Shown here piece by piece: positions 35,532-44,041 of a stretch of DNA of 64,000 nucleotides. The DNA is from Chlorogloeopsis fritschii (GTDB taxonomy: Bacteria > Cyanobacteriota > Cyanobacteriia > Cyanobacteriales > Nostocaceae), in the NCBI RefSeq assembly GCF_043099315.1, contig NZ_CP170746.1, one strand, 5' to 3'. Position numbers and translations under genes: made by a program. The number at the start of each line of letters is the position of its first letter. Position 1 is the first letter of the stretch. Under the pieces are notes generated by a model. The model was not told the origin of the DNA and did not search any database. It was given only the letters and a program-made list of their open reading frames with translations.

Positions 35532-36860
35532 ATGAAGCCAAACTTTTTCCCAGTCAAGGAAGGTTATGCCATTCGATTGGCAAAAGCTCCTATAGGTGAT
35601 TATAAACTTACCTACCGTAAAGAGGTTGAACTTTGGGCGCAACGCAGACAGGGAAAATTTTCCAGTATTCTCCTCAGCGCATTAGAAGAGAACCGCAAAA
35701 AATTAGGACTGTCACCAGAGGAAGCAGAAAAAATCATGGCTGAGGTGCTTCAGCCTACCCAGGAATTTCAAGAAAAGCGACTGTTATATGAGCAGAACTT
35801 TGAGGAGGCAATTCTACTAGACTTTCCTGTGAATGAAGAGATAAGGGATGAATTAAGGTACTTGCAGCATATATTAGGACTTAAGGATATTGATGTGGCT
35901 TCTATTGAAGAAAAGTTCAATGAGCGGAAATTTACAAGTGCTGGAGCTTACTTTGAGCGGGGATTAAAAAACTACGAGAAAAAGAATGACGAAGGGGCAA
36001 TTCGTAACTATACTAAAGCAATTCAGCTTAAGCCTAATTACTCTGTTGCTTACTTCAATCGTGGACTTGCTTATCATAATTTAGGGAATTATCAAGCAGC
36101 GATCGAGGATTATACCGAAGCCATTAGGATCAATAGTGAGTGGGGAACTATAAACCTTGCTCGTGCTTATCTTGAACGAGGTATTGCCAATTATGACTCA
36201 GGTAATAAGCAAATAGCCCTTGAAGATTACACTCAATCTATTAACCACGAAGCAAAATCTTCTCGTACCTATTATGAGCGGGGTCTAACTTATTTTGATT
36301 TAAAGGATTATCAGGCAGCAATTGATGATTACACTCAAGCCATTAAACTCAACAGTACATCCTATGAACTGGATGAAGCAACTATTTATTTTGAACGAGG
36401 TCTAGGCTATTATGATTCAAATAACAAGCAGGCAGCCCTTGAAGATTGGAATCAGGCAAGCGTGCTCAAACCCAATTATTGTCTTGCCTTCTACAATCAA
36501 GGGTTAGTCCACGAAAATAATAAAGATTATCAGGCAGCGATTCAGGCTTACACTCAAGCTATTGAAGTTAACGGCCAATGGGAGAGCATAAGTCCTTCTG
36601 AAGCATACTACAGGAGAGGTCTTTGTCAATATGAATTAGGTCAATTTCAAGCATCTGTTGAGGATTATACCCAAGCTATTAAAATTAACTCTGAATTTGA
36701 TCTCGCATATGAGAAGCGGGGTGATGCCTACCATGCTTTAGAGAATAGGGAGCTAGCAATAGAAAATTATCGACAAGCTGAAAGCCTCTATCAAAACTTA
36801 TTTAAAACAACAGAGCGTCAGAGAGTACGTAGGAGAATTAGGGATCTTGAACAGCAGTAA
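35532..36860 (+). CDS. TPR-repeat protein with caspase-linked N-terminal region (3' part of split caspase-TPR gene)
   Basis: Starting at ATG 35532 the product has about 442 residues. Residues 1-130 are the linker normally found after cyanobacterial caspase domains (MKPNFFPVKEGYAIRLAK, LGLSPEEAEKIMAEVLQP, GLKDIDVASIEEKF). Eight tetratricopeptide repeats follow, each with the YxxRGLxxxxxxxxxxAIxDYTQAI pattern. They would serve as a binding or sensing surface controlling the caspase. The open frame extends upstream to 35490 inside the caspase gene, consistent with a frameshift. The last 23 bases overlap the convergent truncated VapC. Confidence 0.88.
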   Translation: MKPNFFPVKEGYAIRLAKAPIGDYKLTYRKEVELWAQRRQGKFSSILLSALEENRKKLGLSPEEAEKIMAEVLQPTQEFQEKRLLYEQNFEEAILLDFPVNEEIRDELRYLQHILGLKDIDVASIEEKFNERKFTSAGAYFERGLKNYEKKNDEGAIRNYTKAIQLKPNYSVAYFNRGLAYHNLGNYQAAIEDYTEAIRINSEWGTINLARAYLERGIANYDSGNKQIALEDYTQSINHEAKSSRTYYERGLTYFDLKDYQAAIDDYTQAIKLNSTSYELDEATIYFERGLGYYDSNNKQAALEDWNQASVLKPNYCLAFYNQGLVHENNKDYQAAIQAYTQAIEVNGQWESISPSEAYYRRGLCQYELGQFQASVEDYTQAIKINSEFDLAYEKRGDAYHALENRELAIENYRQAESLYQNLFKTTERQRVRRRIRDLEQQ

Positions 36861-37047
36861 TTCTCATGTTTTCAAACCAGTTTTGGATTCTAGTATTAGG
36901 CTTCACTGTTAAACCATAATAAATTTCTTCAATTGTAATCACACTTAAATTAATAGATGTCACAGTACTATTCCATGCTATTACTCCTAAATTTGGCATT
37001 GGACGAGTTAATTCACTGATGATATTAGTGTCACAAAGATGGCTCAT
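36838..37047 (-). pseudogene. C-terminally truncated PIN-domain toxin (VapC-like)
   Basis: The 69-residue frame starts MSHLCDTNIISELTRPMPN with the first PIN-domain aspartate (Asp6) and includes LSVITIEEIYYGL with the second acidic residue. It stops after about half of the normal 130-140 residues. The third and fourth acidic residues needed for RNase activity are lost. The break lies at the junction with the TPR gene, suggesting a recombination end point. The start is one base after the stop of the antitoxin gene, as in VapBC operons. An upstream in-frame ATG-like start at 37074 lies inside the antitoxin gene and is unlikely. Confidence 0.8.
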
Positions 37048-37048
37048 C

Positions 37049-37321
37049 CTATTCTTCAGTAAAAGGATTGTCACGATCGCCTCGTGTTGGTATCTCTAAG
37101 CTATAATTTTCTTCAGTACATAACTGCTGAAGTTCTTTAAAGACTTGAGCTAGAGATGTTTCCGCAATTTTTTGCCGCCAGCTTAAAAATTCATAGAAAA
37201 GCTCAGGGTCTATAATTGCAGCCACTAGTTCCTCTTTAGTATAAATTAGCTGGGGTTCTTGACTAGTCGCATTAATTATTGAAGATAGCTGTTTTTTTGC
37301 TTCTTCAAGTGTCCATTTCAT
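37049..37321 (-). CDS. Phd/YefM-type antitoxin
   Basis: The 90-residue protein starts MKWTLEEAKKQLSSIINATSQEPQLI, the typical Phd/YefM N-terminal DNA-binding fold, and continues with YTKEELVAAIIDPELFYEFLSW. The acidic C-terminal tail would wrap the toxin. The frame is open from 37372, but ATG 37321 with GAGG 8 bases upstream fits the family start. It is the partner of the truncated VapC remnant directly downstream, so it is now an orphan antitoxin unless it acts on another toxin. Confidence 0.85.
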   Translation of the reverse strand: MKWTLEEAKKQLSSIINATSQEPQLIYTKEELVAAIIDPELFYEFLSWRQKIAETSLAQVFKELQQLCTEENYSLEIPTRGDRDNPFTEE

Positions 37322-37424
37322 TGTAAAAACCTCAAAGTTTTGGCAACATTGAATTATAGAGACTGTTCTCACGTTAGCTTATTTTCACAAGCGATGTCTC
37401 GCGAAAGCCGATGCAACTTCTACC

Positions 37425-37505
37425 CACACTTCGCAACTGTATCAAATTAGCGATGTCTGGCGACAAGAAGCATAGCTACTACGCATTGTTGGCTTTGTAG
37501 GGCTA
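37425..37505. repeat. Dispersed repeat flanking the Uma2 gene, downstream copy
   Basis: This stretch contains GGCGACAAGAAGC(A)TAGCT and TTGTTGGCTTTGTAGGGCTAGCA. Both elements recur at 38335-38421 on the other side of the Uma2 gene in the same orientation. Similarity is high in the two word blocks and lower between them. Confidence 0.6.
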
Positions 37506-37633
37506 GCAAGGTACTTAACCCCAGAAAAAATCACTGGGGGATTTCTCTGCGATCGCACTTTTGGTGGTGCGGTTAATTGAGGTGATAGAACAATCGCCGC
37601 TACGCGATCGCACCTCAACGTGAATACATACAC

Positions 37634-38239
37634 TCAACGAGGAAGAATATCATCTAGGCGAAGATGAAGGCGAGGCAAAAGTGGTGAGTTAATTAATTGA
37701 TTTAATCGATATTGTTGTTGAATATACATATCTTCAACTAGTTGACAAACAGTGAAGGTAGGTTGTTTAGGTTTACCAATAAATGCGACTCCACCCAATC
37801 CTTTATAATCCACAATCCAATATTCAGGAATGCCAAAAAGCGCATATTCTTCAACTTTGCGAGCATAATCAGTTTCCCAATTGGTACTAACAACTTCAAC
37901 CACCAGTTTAATTGAGCTCGAGAGCGTAATTACGGGTTCTCGCTCCCAAAGGGGTTCACGGTCGAGAACGGTTTCATCAAGAACTACAACGTCAGGACGA
38001 CGAACTGTGGCTGCATCCGCAAACGGGTAAATTAAACAAGTGCGAGGAATAAACCAGGGAAGTTGTTCTGCAACAAGGTGTATACCAATTTGAGTTGCAA
38101 CTTTGCCACTCACCGTTTCGTGGGGGCCAGTTGGTTCCATGTCGATTAGTTCTCCGTCTGCTAGTTCATAGCGGGGATTATCTCGGTATTGAGAGAGAAA
38201 ATCTTCTTTGGTGAAGGTTTTTTGGGAGATATATGTCAT
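37634..38239 (-). CDS. Uma2 family (DUF820) restriction-endonuclease-fold protein
   Basis: The 201-residue protein is a PD-(D/E)xK-fold member of the Uma2 group that is greatly expanded in cyanobacteria. Landmarks are YELADGELIDMEPTGPHE, RRPDVVVLDE and IKLVVEVVSTNWETDYARKVEEYALFGIPEYWIVD, where D, E and K supply the predicted catalytic set. Function is unknown; a nuclease role in mobile-element biology is proposed. It is flanked on both sides by related repeat blocks (37425-37505 and 38335-38421), as if the gene had moved as a small cassette. Confidence 0.9.
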   Translation of the reverse strand: MTYISQKTFTKEDFLSQYRDNPRYELADGELIDMEPTGPHETVSGKVATQIGIHLVAEQLPWFIPRTCLIYPFADAATVRRPDVVVLDETVLDREPLWEREPVITLSSSIKLVVEVVSTNWETDYARKVEEYALFGIPEYWIVDYKGLGGVAFIGKPKQPTFTVCQLVEDMYIQQQYRLNQLINSPLLPRLHLRLDDILPR

Positions 38240-38334
38240 TAAGCTAATCTCCTGAAATTATATGTTCTCATCTTAAAGTCTCTAACCGATAGGAAAGCAC
38301 CAGTTCCACAAAATGCGTTTCGTAAATGCGATGT

Positions 38335-38421
38335 TTGGCGACAAGAAGCGTAGCTCTCTACGCACGGTTTGCGACTGTATCAAATAAGCGATCATATTGT
38401 TGGTTTTGTAGGGCTAGCAGG
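38335..38421. repeat. Dispersed repeat flanking the Uma2 gene, upstream copy
   Basis: The block repeats GGCGACAAGAAGC(G)TAGCT and TTGTTGGTTTTGTAGGGCTAGCA seen at 37425-37505, in the same orientation and with the GCGACTGTATCAAAT word present in both neighbourhoods but in a different order. Confidence 0.6.
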
Positions 38422-38503
38422 GAAATGGGAATGTTTTTTTAATACGAGAAACTTTTGAGAGAATTTATCTGTCTGCTTCTCCAAATTCTCCGAAATTTCC
38501 CCT

Positions 38504-39901
38504 ATGTCTGAACCAGCCCAAGGTATTCCTGGAATACCCGATCTTACGCATCCTACTGAACTCCTCCAATTTGGAACCCATGCACTCAAAGCTTCGCTGT
38601 TATTGGTATTTTTAGTTATCGCTTTAGGAGTAGCGATCGCTCTCATCAACTTTTCCCTGCGTCGCAATCAACCAGAAGAAGCGATATTCATAGACGAATG
38701 GGCTATTCGTTACTCCCAACTTCTACGAGGATTGCAACATTTATTTTTGTTATTAGTTTTGCTAGTAGCTGGATTTTTTCTTTGTTCTACTTTGAGCAAT
38801 CGATATCATCACTGGGAACAAGCAAAGGTAGCGCAGGTAGCAGAAAGTGTCGCTGGTGACAGGCTAGAACAAGTTGCACCGCAAGTACGCTATGTAGTTA
38901 AAGTACCATACACTTATACAACTCAAGTTAATAACAAGCTAGTTAAGGTAAATGAGACGCGAGAAGAAAACCGCTACTTGACACTGGCTGGTTCGCAAAT
39001 TCAGGTAAAAATCGATCAAACTCCAGATGTTCAAAATCGCCGCGCCGTATATCGCGTAGATTATGCTGCTGACTATAAAGTAATTAATCAGCTTCAGAAT
39101 ATTAATAGTTTTTTCTTTGAAGCTCCACCACCCAACGGCTACTCTTTGCTTGCTGGCTATCAAATTGAGCAATCTGGTAAAAAGTTGCAACAAATTAATC
39201 CAGGTGATTACGGCTTTCCCTTCCGTCTACAACCAGGTGAAGAAACGAACTTTCGACTCACCTATAAAGCTCAAGGGGGATCGCGTTGGGTATATAGTGC
39301 TGATGGGCAGTTGCTCAAAAACTTTCGTCTAGTAGCAACAGCTAACTTTCCAGGAGCAGATTTTGCCAGTGGCATTGTACCAAATGAAATTGCAGGCGAG
39401 GGACAAAGCACCCAATTTACTTGGACATTTGATGACAATGTTGCAGTTAAAAATCCTTTTGGCGTGTTTACAAACACTAACCCCATTCGTCACACAGGCA
39501 TTCTTCCCCGGCTGTTACTGTTAGCGCCAGCATTATTTCTGTGGTGGATGCTGTTGTTGTACTTGTCACTACCGATGAGTTTAAAAAATATAGCTGTTGC
39601 TGGTGGCATATTCTTTGCTTGTTTGCTGGCTTTAACTTATATGAGCCGCATCATGAATCCGCAGTTAGCCTGGACTTTGATTTCACTCATCTTGCTAACA
39701 TTGACATGGGGTTTGGGATCGAGCCGTCGTGCTTCCCTCGCAGCCGTTATTTGTACCATTGCTGGGGCAGTGCTGCCCGTGTTTGGATTATTAGTACCCT
39801 ATAGTGGGCTTACCCTGAGTTTAGCAGGATTACTTTCAGCTATTTGGCTGGCGGTTCGCCACTGGTATGGTTGGCATAAGCTACAGCCACAGGATAGGTA
39901 A
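38504..39901 (+). CDS. Conserved cyanobacterial membrane protein of unknown function
   Basis: The 465-residue protein has two N-terminal transmembrane helices (about 29-52 and 75-95). A large extracytoplasmic domain of about 220 residues follows (RYVVKVPYTYTTQVNNKLV, YRVDYAADYKVINQLQNINSFFFEAPPPNG, GSRWVYSADGQLLKNFRL), and then about five to six C-terminal helices. The overall plan resembles inner-membrane proteins of the CreD type, but no signature is convincing. The domain between helices contains beta-rich segments that could bind a ligand. No operon partners are visible. Confidence 0.85.
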   Translation: MSEPAQGIPGIPDLTHPTELLQFGTHALKASLLLVFLVIALGVAIALINFSLRRNQPEEAIFIDEWAIRYSQLLRGLQHLFLLLVLLVAGFFLCSTLSNRYHHWEQAKVAQVAESVAGDRLEQVAPQVRYVVKVPYTYTTQVNNKLVKVNETREENRYLTLAGSQIQVKIDQTPDVQNRRAVYRVDYAADYKVINQLQNINSFFFEAPPPNGYSLLAGYQIEQSGKKLQQINPGDYGFPFRLQPGEETNFRLTYKAQGGSRWVYSADGQLLKNFRLVATANFPGADFASGIVPNEIAGEGQSTQFTWTFDDNVAVKNPFGVFTNTNPIRHTGILPRLLLLAPALFLWWMLLLYLSLPMSLKNIAVAGGIFFACLLALTYMSRIMNPQLAWTLISLILLTLTWGLGSSRRASLAAVICTIAGAVLPVFGLLVPYSGLTLSLAGLLSAIWLAVRHWYGWHKLQPQDR

Positions 39902-39912
39902 GATTAATAAAA

Positions 39913-40311
39913 CTACCAAATCACTGGAACTAAAGCTGATGCAGTTATATTGCGATCGCACGTTAATAACTGCACTATTTCACCTTTGCTTGCTAAAACT
40001 ATTGCAGTCGCAGTAATTTGCCTATCATGCATTTCATTAATAGCGGATAAGCTCATAGTTATTTCAATTACATCTTTATCAAGTGGATAAATTAACACGC
40101 GGGGATCAGCTTCAACTGCTGAAAATAAATCTTTGGCAGAAGGAATAGATGTTCTTCCTCTTTCAACAATCCAAACAGCCTCAGCTAATGTAATTGCAGG
40201 GATAACTAATTGAGAATCAGGGTTAGAAAGAATAGCGTTGGCATTTGCACCTAATCGTGAATTCCCTTCAAGAAACCAGATTAGTGCATGAGTATCGATG
40301 ACATACTTCAT
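39913..40311 (-). CDS. PIN-domain ribonuclease toxin (VapC-like)
   Basis: The 132-residue protein begins MKYVIDTHALIWFLEG with Asp6. Glu44 lies in ITLAEAVWIVERG, and the later acidic cluster in EMHDRQITATAIVLASKG with TCDRNI near the end. This is the full set expected for PIN endoribonucleases that cleave tRNA or mRNA when free of antitoxin. The antitoxin gene ends 6 bases upstream, giving a normal VapBC-type operon. Unlike the truncated copy at 36838, it looks intact. Confidence 0.92.
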   Translation of the reverse strand: MKYVIDTHALIWFLEGNSRLGANANAILSNPDSQLVIPAITLAEAVWIVERGRTSIPSAKDLFSAVEADPRVLIYPLDKDVIEITMSLSAINEMHDRQITATAIVLASKGEIVQLLTCDRNITASALVPVIW

Positions 40312-40317
40312 AATTGC

Positions 40318-40551
40318 CTATGACCAGTCTAGTTCATCCTCGATCTCCCCATGAAATTCAGCAATTTGAAAGTCCTCTTCCGTTGATTGTTTTTCCCCAA
40401 AAAACATACCAAACTGCATTATTTGCTTTTTTGGTTTATTGTTTTTTGATTCTAAAAAAGTTACAATCACACGGCTTTCTGATATGTCTGATGGTAATTC
40501 AGAAAGTTCTATCTTACCGTGCTTGTAAACTCCTTCTATGGATTGAAACAT
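40318..40551 (-). CDS. Antitoxin of the VapBC-type pair
   Basis: The 77-residue protein starts MFQSIEGVYKHGKIELSELPSD, a small beta-rich N-terminus of the kind seen in AF2212/DUF104-like antitoxins. The C-terminal tail is acidic (STEEDFQIAEFHGEIEDELDW), suited to neutralise a basic toxin. Its stop codon is 6 bases before the PIN toxin start. The family name is uncertain, but size, position and tail make the antitoxin role likely. Confidence 0.75.
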   Translation of the reverse strand: MFQSIEGVYKHGKIELSELPSDISESRVIVTFLESKNNKPKKQIMQFGMFFGEKQSTEEDFQIAEFHGEIEDELDWS

Positions 40552-40660
40552 AATTTATACCTAATTCATTAGACAGTAGCTACACTCACAAATAATTACA
40601 GCAGTAGTCTTATAACTTAAGCATTAGAGAGTTTTGCTGCTATGAAAGGCGATCGCTACC

Positions 40661-43258
40661 TCAGTTATTAGCAATCAACGTCTTAAACCGCTCATCTTTG
40701 AGAATTATTTCAAAATCAGAGTCGGTTTTTACCATCTCCAAGCATTCAGGATTAAGGTTAATCGCTTCTTTCAAATTCTCAAGCGTCAAGTCTACATTTT
40801 CTTGCAAAGCATAGCAACAAGCTTTATTGTAATGAGCGCCAAAGGAATCAGGAGAAAGTTCTATTGCTTTATTAAAGCTGACAAGCGCCTCCTCGTAGTG
40901 CCCTAAGAAGTACAGTGCATTGCCTCGGTTATTCCAAGCTTGCTCGTGATTGGGCTTGATTGCCAACACTTTGTCGTAGGATGTCACTGCTTCCTGATAA
41001 CGCCGCAAGAAATACAAGGCATTACCACGGTTGTACCAGCCTTGCTCATCTAAGTCGAGCTTGATTTCTAAGACTTTATCGTAGGATGTAATTGCTTCTT
41101 CGTAGGAACCCAGGAAATACAGAGCATTACCACGGCAGTACCAGGCTTGCTCTAAATCAGGCTTCATGGAAAGCGCTTTGTCACAGGAGGCGATCGCTTC
41201 TTTGTAAAATCCTAAGCAAAACAGGGCATTACCCCGATTATTCCAAGCTTGATAATCGTTGGGCTGGATAATAATTGCTTTATCGTAGGAGGCAACTGCT
41301 TCCTCGTAGTGTCCCAAGAAGTACAGCGCATTGCCCCGATTATAGTAAGCTTGCTCGTAGTCGGGCTTGAGCGAGAGTGCTTGATTGCAACAAGCAAGTG
41401 CTTCTTCGTAACGCCCTAAATCTGCTAATGCTACACTCCGGCTATACCAAACTTGGTAATCTTCAGGTTTGATCCCTAAGACTTTGTGATAGGAGACAGC
41501 TGCTTCCTCGTAGCGCCCTAAGAAGTACAGGGCATTGCCTCGATTGTTCCAAGCTCGATCCAAATCGGGCTTAATGGAAAGTGCTTTGTCGTAGGAGGCG
41601 ATCGCCTCTTCATAACGCTTTAATTCCTCTAACGCTACACCTCGGCTGTACCAAACTTGATAATGCTTAGGTTTGAGTGAGAGTGCTTTGTCGTAAGAGG
41701 TAACTGCTTCCTCACAGTGCTCTAGGTTTTTCAGTGCTAAACCCCGCCCGTACCAAGCCTGCTCTAAATTAGGCTTGAGTGAGAGTGCTTTGTCGTAGGA
41801 GGCAACTGCTTCTTCATAGCGCCCTAAAAAGTACAGCGCCTTACCCCGATTATGCCAAGTGTGGTAATCATCTGGCTTGATTGCTATAACCTTATCGCAA
41901 CAAGCAAATGCTTCCTCATAGTACCCCAACGTATCCAAAGCTACACCCGCGTAAAACCAAATATCGGAGATTTCAGGGTTGAAAGCAATCAGCTTGTTGA
42001 AGCAGGTTAAGGCTTCTTTGGGATGATTTAAAATTGACAGCCGCCAGCCAAAATTAAAGAGCGAACTCAGCATTTTTTGGGGGTATCTGTCTGTCAGTTG
42101 CCACATTAACCGAGATAAAGGACGTATATATTCCCTTGTTTCTACCTTGGTGCCTTTGGCTTCAATTTGTCCTTTGCGGGGGCTGAGGATATGTTCAGTT
42201 TCAATTAGATAATTGAGAGCCTGATGAATTTGTCGGCGATGCCATGACTGCTGCAAGAAGTTTCCCCGCACCATCAACTGGGCAGTTGGTTCGACAATGC
42301 ATCGCTCTAGTGAAATATCAAATTGGCGTAATAAATCTATAGCGTCGTAAATATATCGGCTAGCAGGGTATTTTTTGACTGCATATGTATAGCGCTTTTC
42401 CCAGATGCTCTGACAAGATTCAATGTAATGATTAGAAGTTAGGGGCAAGCCTTTATTTCTTAATAGACGCAAATTCTCGACTATATTTGTGAACGTACCG
42501 TCATTTTTGTGGGCGATCGCTAGATAATCTTCTTCCTTGGCTTTAATCTGAGTTTGGGGGACAGTATCACTCAACAACTGAATAATTGCTGTATTGTCCG
42601 GTTCTGGTAATTTATAAACTTCAAAGCGCTGCCACCATTGTTTATAGTATCTCTCCCATTGCAGTTTTTCCCATTCGCTCAACTTACCTGGAATCTTAGA
42701 CTCTGTTTCATTGCCAGCAGTGGCAATCACTCGCATATTTTCTTGCCCGCAGAACTGTTCGTAAACCTCCAAAACTCGTGACAGTCGCTCCTGTATGGGC
42801 GGGATCAAAGGAGCTAACTCAAATTCCTCCGCTTGATTTGGGCTATCCATCCTTTGATTGAGATTGTCAAGCAAAAACAGTAATTTGCGATTAGCCCCAA
42901 TCTTTTCCAACTGTTCTTGGGTTGGTTCATCTACCCACCTAGCTGATGTAAGCCATAAAACTGTCCAACCTTCTCTGTTATATAGTTGGGCTAATTCTGC
43001 CGCTTCTCTTGTCTTTCCTAATCCTGTTTGTCCGACAATCAAAAGCCAGCGAAATCTTTCTAATTTATCTTCTAATTCGCGCCGAAGATTGCGATCAACT
43101 ACTCGCATTTGATAAGGTATGCGGGAATCTGCAATGGGATCGTTGCAGTTTGTATTGAAAACTACAGACAGAACATTTCCATTGGGTCTAATAACCTCAA
43201 AGGGAAAAGTAGAAGGAGGAGTTTGTCTAATCCGCCTATGTTGCATGTACCACCACAC
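40661..43258 (-). CDS. STAND-type P-loop NTPase with 13 TPR repeats
   Basis: The 865-residue protein has a P-loop (Walker A GQTGLGKT, 76-83; Walker B LLFLLDNL, 126-133), a helical winged-helix-like middle (about 200-400) and then thirteen 34-residue tetratricopeptide repeats from about 405 to 840 with the consensus AWxNRGNALYFLGxYEEAxxSYDKALxIKP. Such signal-transducing NTPases act as sensors that oligomerise on ligand binding, often in defence. The start is GTG 43258, or ATG 43246. The N-terminus VWWYMQHRR looks like the end of a membrane helix, so a missing upstream anchor is possible. It lies two bases from one end of a 370-bp duplication. Confidence 0.9.
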   Translation of the reverse strand: MWWYMQHRRIRQTPPSTFPFEVIRPNGNVLSVVFNTNCNDPIADSRIPYQMRVVDRNLRRELEDKLERFRWLLIVGQTGLGKTREAAELAQLYNREGWTVLWLTSARWVDEPTQEQLEKIGANRKLLFLLDNLNQRMDSPNQAEEFELAPLIPPIQERLSRVLEVYEQFCGQENMRVIATAGNETESKIPGKLSEWEKLQWERYYKQWWQRFEVYKLPEPDNTAIIQLLSDTVPQTQIKAKEEDYLAIAHKNDGTFTNIVENLRLLRNKGLPLTSNHYIESCQSIWEKRYTYAVKKYPASRYIYDAIDLLRQFDISLERCIVEPTAQLMVRGNFLQQSWHRRQIHQALNYLIETEHILSPRKGQIEAKGTKVETREYIRPLSRLMWQLTDRYPQKMLSSLFNFGWRLSILNHPKEALTCFNKLIAFNPEISDIWFYAGVALDTLGYYEEAFACCDKVIAIKPDDYHTWHNRGKALYFLGRYEEAVASYDKALSLKPNLEQAWYGRGLALKNLEHCEEAVTSYDKALSLKPKHYQVWYSRGVALEELKRYEEAIASYDKALSIKPDLDRAWNNRGNALYFLGRYEEAAVSYHKVLGIKPEDYQVWYSRSVALADLGRYEEALACCNQALSLKPDYEQAYYNRGNALYFLGHYEEAVASYDKAIIIQPNDYQAWNNRGNALFCLGFYKEAIASCDKALSMKPDLEQAWYCRGNALYFLGSYEEAITSYDKVLEIKLDLDEQGWYNRGNALYFLRRYQEAVTSYDKVLAIKPNHEQAWNNRGNALYFLGHYEEALVSFNKAIELSPDSFGAHYNKACCYALQENVDLTLENLKEAINLNPECLEMVKTDSDFEIILKDERFKTLIANN

Positions 43259-43259
43259 A

Positions 43260-43629
43260 AGTCTAACAACGGCAGTAATTTAAGTTATAAGTACTACGGA
43301 GAGAATATTCATTAATCTCTCATACTTTTGATATATTTATCAATCGCCTACCCGATGGCTTGAAGATTTGAGTCAAGCAAAATTTAGTTGGGTATATTAC
43401 ATTTTTTCTTTTAAATTCTGAGGAGTTACAGAATATATTATCCCATAACTAAAGGAACAAAGAGTTAACGTTATGTAAACGTCACTCCTTTATACTGCTC
43501 GGAGCGATCGCTGTCCGCATCTAGGCTCAATAGGTACGTTACTATGATGAAAGCCGGGTTTGTCGAGAATTTCGACTCGTTTCCATCAATGTAGAGGCAA
43601 AATTCTTCGCATTTTTACAGAAGTTTGTC
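43260..43629. repeat. 370-bp direct duplication, copy 1
   Basis: This segment is identical over 370 bases to 43672-44041 by direct comparison. It begins two bases upstream of the STAND gene start and contains an ACGTT...AACGT partial palindrome, a HIP1 site and no long ORF. It includes the probable promoter of the STAND gene on the minus strand. Confidence 0.95.
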
Positions 43630-43671
43630 CTAAGGTTAAAACCAAGACTCGCTGTGCCTAGTTCAGCACCT

Positions 43672-44041
43672 AGTCTAACAACGGCAGTAATTTAAGTTAT
43701 AAGTACTACGGAGAGAATATTCATTAATCTCTCATACTTTTGATATATTTATCAATCGCCTACCCGATGGCTTGAAGATTTGAGTCAAGCAAAATTTAGT
43801 TGGGTATATTACATTTTTTCTTTTAAATTCTGAGGAGTTACAGAATATATTATCCCATAACTAAAGGAACAAAGAGTTAACGTTATGTAAACGTCACTCC
43901 TTTATACTGCTCGGAGCGATCGCTGTCCGCATCTAGGCTCAATAGGTACGTTACTATGATGAAAGCCGGGTTTGTCGAGAATTTCGACTCGTTTCCATCA
44001 ATGTAGAGGCAAAATTCTTCGCATTTTTACAGAAGTTTGTC
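43672..44041. repeat. 370-bp direct duplication, copy 2
   Basis: This is the second identical copy, separated from copy 1 by 42 bases (43630-43671). It lies upstream of the outer-membrane beta-barrel gene at 44218. Perfect identity means either a very recent duplication, strong selection on a regulatory or RNA element, or an assembly artefact. Confidence 0.95.

Noticed and set aside
40318..40553. Plus-strand 79-codon ORF over the antitoxin
   Set aside because: It is the shadow of the minus-strand antitoxin gene, which has the operon context.
43260..44041. Insertion sequence pair
   Set aside because: The 370-bp copies have no transposase, no terminal inverted repeats seen and no target duplication.
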